Source: Ichthyophis bannanicus (lineage: Eukaryota; Chordata; Amphibia; Gymnophiona; Ichthyophiidae). From it: a stretch of DNA of 64,000 nucleotides. Where the stretch lies: NCBI GenBank assembly GCA_033557465.1, contig CM066036.1, positions 584,433,574-584,497,573 on the forward strand, read 5' to 3'. The notes under the pieces were generated by a model. That model saw only the letters and a list, made by a program, of their open reading frames with translations. It made no database searches and was not told where the DNA came from. Within the stretch, counting starts at the first letter, position 1, and the number at the start of each line of letters is the position of its first letter. This document shows positions 63,331-64,000 of this stretch, piece after piece. Made by a program: the position numbers and the translations under genes.

Positions 63331-64000
63331 CCACTCGAGGCATGAGAATGGATCCCTGAAGCAACAAAGTGATGCGGACTGGAAGAGGCCAGAAAGGAGC
63401 CAGGAGAAGACGAAGGAGATCGGCATACCAAGGCCGACGAGGCCAAGCCGGAGCTATGATAAGCACTACTCCGCGGTGTTGCCCCATGCGCTGGAGAACT
63501 CGACTCAACATCGGCCACGGCGGGAAAAACGTACCAGAGAGTCTTGGGACCAGGGCCGCACGATAGCATCTAGCCCTTCGGACATGTACTCCCTGCGCCT
63601 GCTGAAAAAAAAAAAACGATTGGACTTGGCATTGCTGAAGGTCGCCATCAGATTCCTGATCGGATGCCCCCAACGGAATGTCAGCTGAACGTAAGTCGGC
63701 TCCGAGCAACCAATCGTCGAGGTAAGGATGCACCTGAACACCTTCTTTGCGAAGTGCCGCTGCCACCCCAACGATCAGCTTTGTGAACGTCCGCGGAACC
63801 GTTGCGAGACGGAATGGCAACGCTCGAAACTGGAAGTGACCCTGTGGAAGAGCAAAACACAAAAAATTTTTGATGCAATGCCCTAATGGGAACATGAAGG
63901 TAGGCTCCCGTGAGTTCGAAGGACGAGAGAAACTCGCCCGGACGAACCGCTCGAATCACAGCACGTAGCGTTTCCACTCGAAACTGAGGAACTCGGAAAG
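63218..64000 (-). pseudogene. DIRS family II RT fused to MT-like region, RNase H deleted
   Basis: RT text: METLRAVIRAVRPGEFLSSF with AYLHVPI, GHFQFRALPFRLATVPRTFT and HPYLDDWLLGADLRSADI (active site kept). Immediately after, in a shifted frame, comes the MT-like block (NLMATFSNAKSNRFFFFSRR, EYMSEGLDAIVRPW). In II-a about 200 residues (RT thumb and all of RNase H) lie between. RT upstream continues beyond the window. Confidence 0.8.

Larger units (their letters stand above)
61724..64000 (-). mobile_element. DIRS family II copy II-b, partial
   Basis: Left end CGAAATTAGATCTTACCTGC, ICR (62180-62281), YR and RT fragments; runs off the right edge. It has diverged from II-a (CCGGGCCAGTCCAGGGAAAG in place of CCAGTCTAGTCC) and is a separate subfamily. 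An internal deletion removed RNase H. Confidence 0.85.

Noticed and set aside
1..64000. CRISPR array, bacterial operons or phage genes
   Set aside because: No direct repeats with regular spacers and no prokaryotic gene organisation. The recombinases and RTs are of DIRS type with eukaryotic retrotransposon partners.

Overview
The window looks like intergenic DNA from a large, transposon-filled vertebrate genome. No host protein-coding gene, tRNA or rRNA could be recognised, and almost everything that can be identified is transposable element. The mix is tyrosine-recombinase DIRS retrotransposons in many copies, CR1 and L2 LINEs, an L1, an RTE/BovB-like tail, a Penelope-like element with a GIY-YIG endonuclease, hAT- and piggyBac-type non-autonomous DNA elements, tRNA-type SINEs and one class I endogenous retrovirus. 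This suggests an amphibian, with a caecilian as best guess because DIRS elements dominate. That assignment is inference from repeat content only.

Four DIRS families can be separated by their ends and proteins (numbering is mine). Family I has seven copies (I-a to I-g) with ends of the type TAGTTACTCACCTGTAACAG. Family II has two copies (II-a, II-b) whose ends start GAAATTAGA(T)CTTACCTGC. Family III is one partial copy at the left edge and family IV one decayed copy. All but family IV are transcribed on the minus strand. Coding order is Gag, RT-RNase H-MT-like region, tyrosine recombinase (YR), internal complementary region (ICR).

Layout: 1-3150 family III. 3150-4125 RTE-like and CR1 fragments. 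4188-7346 a piggyBac-like TTAA element holding a CR1. 7517-7654 a palindromic MITE. 7656-14153 copy I-a, 3'-truncated, with a retrovirus (11157-13787) in its leader. 14985-37619 copy I-b, a deep nest: it contains II-a (19160-37405), which contains I-c (22256-28031), I-d (30523-36233), a CR1 fragment and a LINE tail; I-b also holds an L2. 37620-39400 mostly unannotated sequence with one inverted-repeat element. 39690-44611 family IV on the plus strand, interrupted by a hAT MITE, a SINE and L2. 45007-47230 copy I-e with a second type of hAT MITE. 47231-48249 a Penelope-like fragment with a hammerhead-like motif. 49246-61510 an L2 split by a CR1 (50106-53150), by an ORF1-only L1 (53222-60516) that itself carries copy I-f (53281-58980), and by a hAT MITE. 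61511-64000 the start of I-g, interrupted by II-b, which runs off the window.

The elements do not work together as a host pathway. Each DIRS copy would encode its own nucleocapsid-like Gag, an RT/RNase H that copies RNA to DNA, and a YR that integrates a circular intermediate. All copies carry stops, frameshifts, deletions or lost catalytic residues. I-c and I-f are closest to intact.
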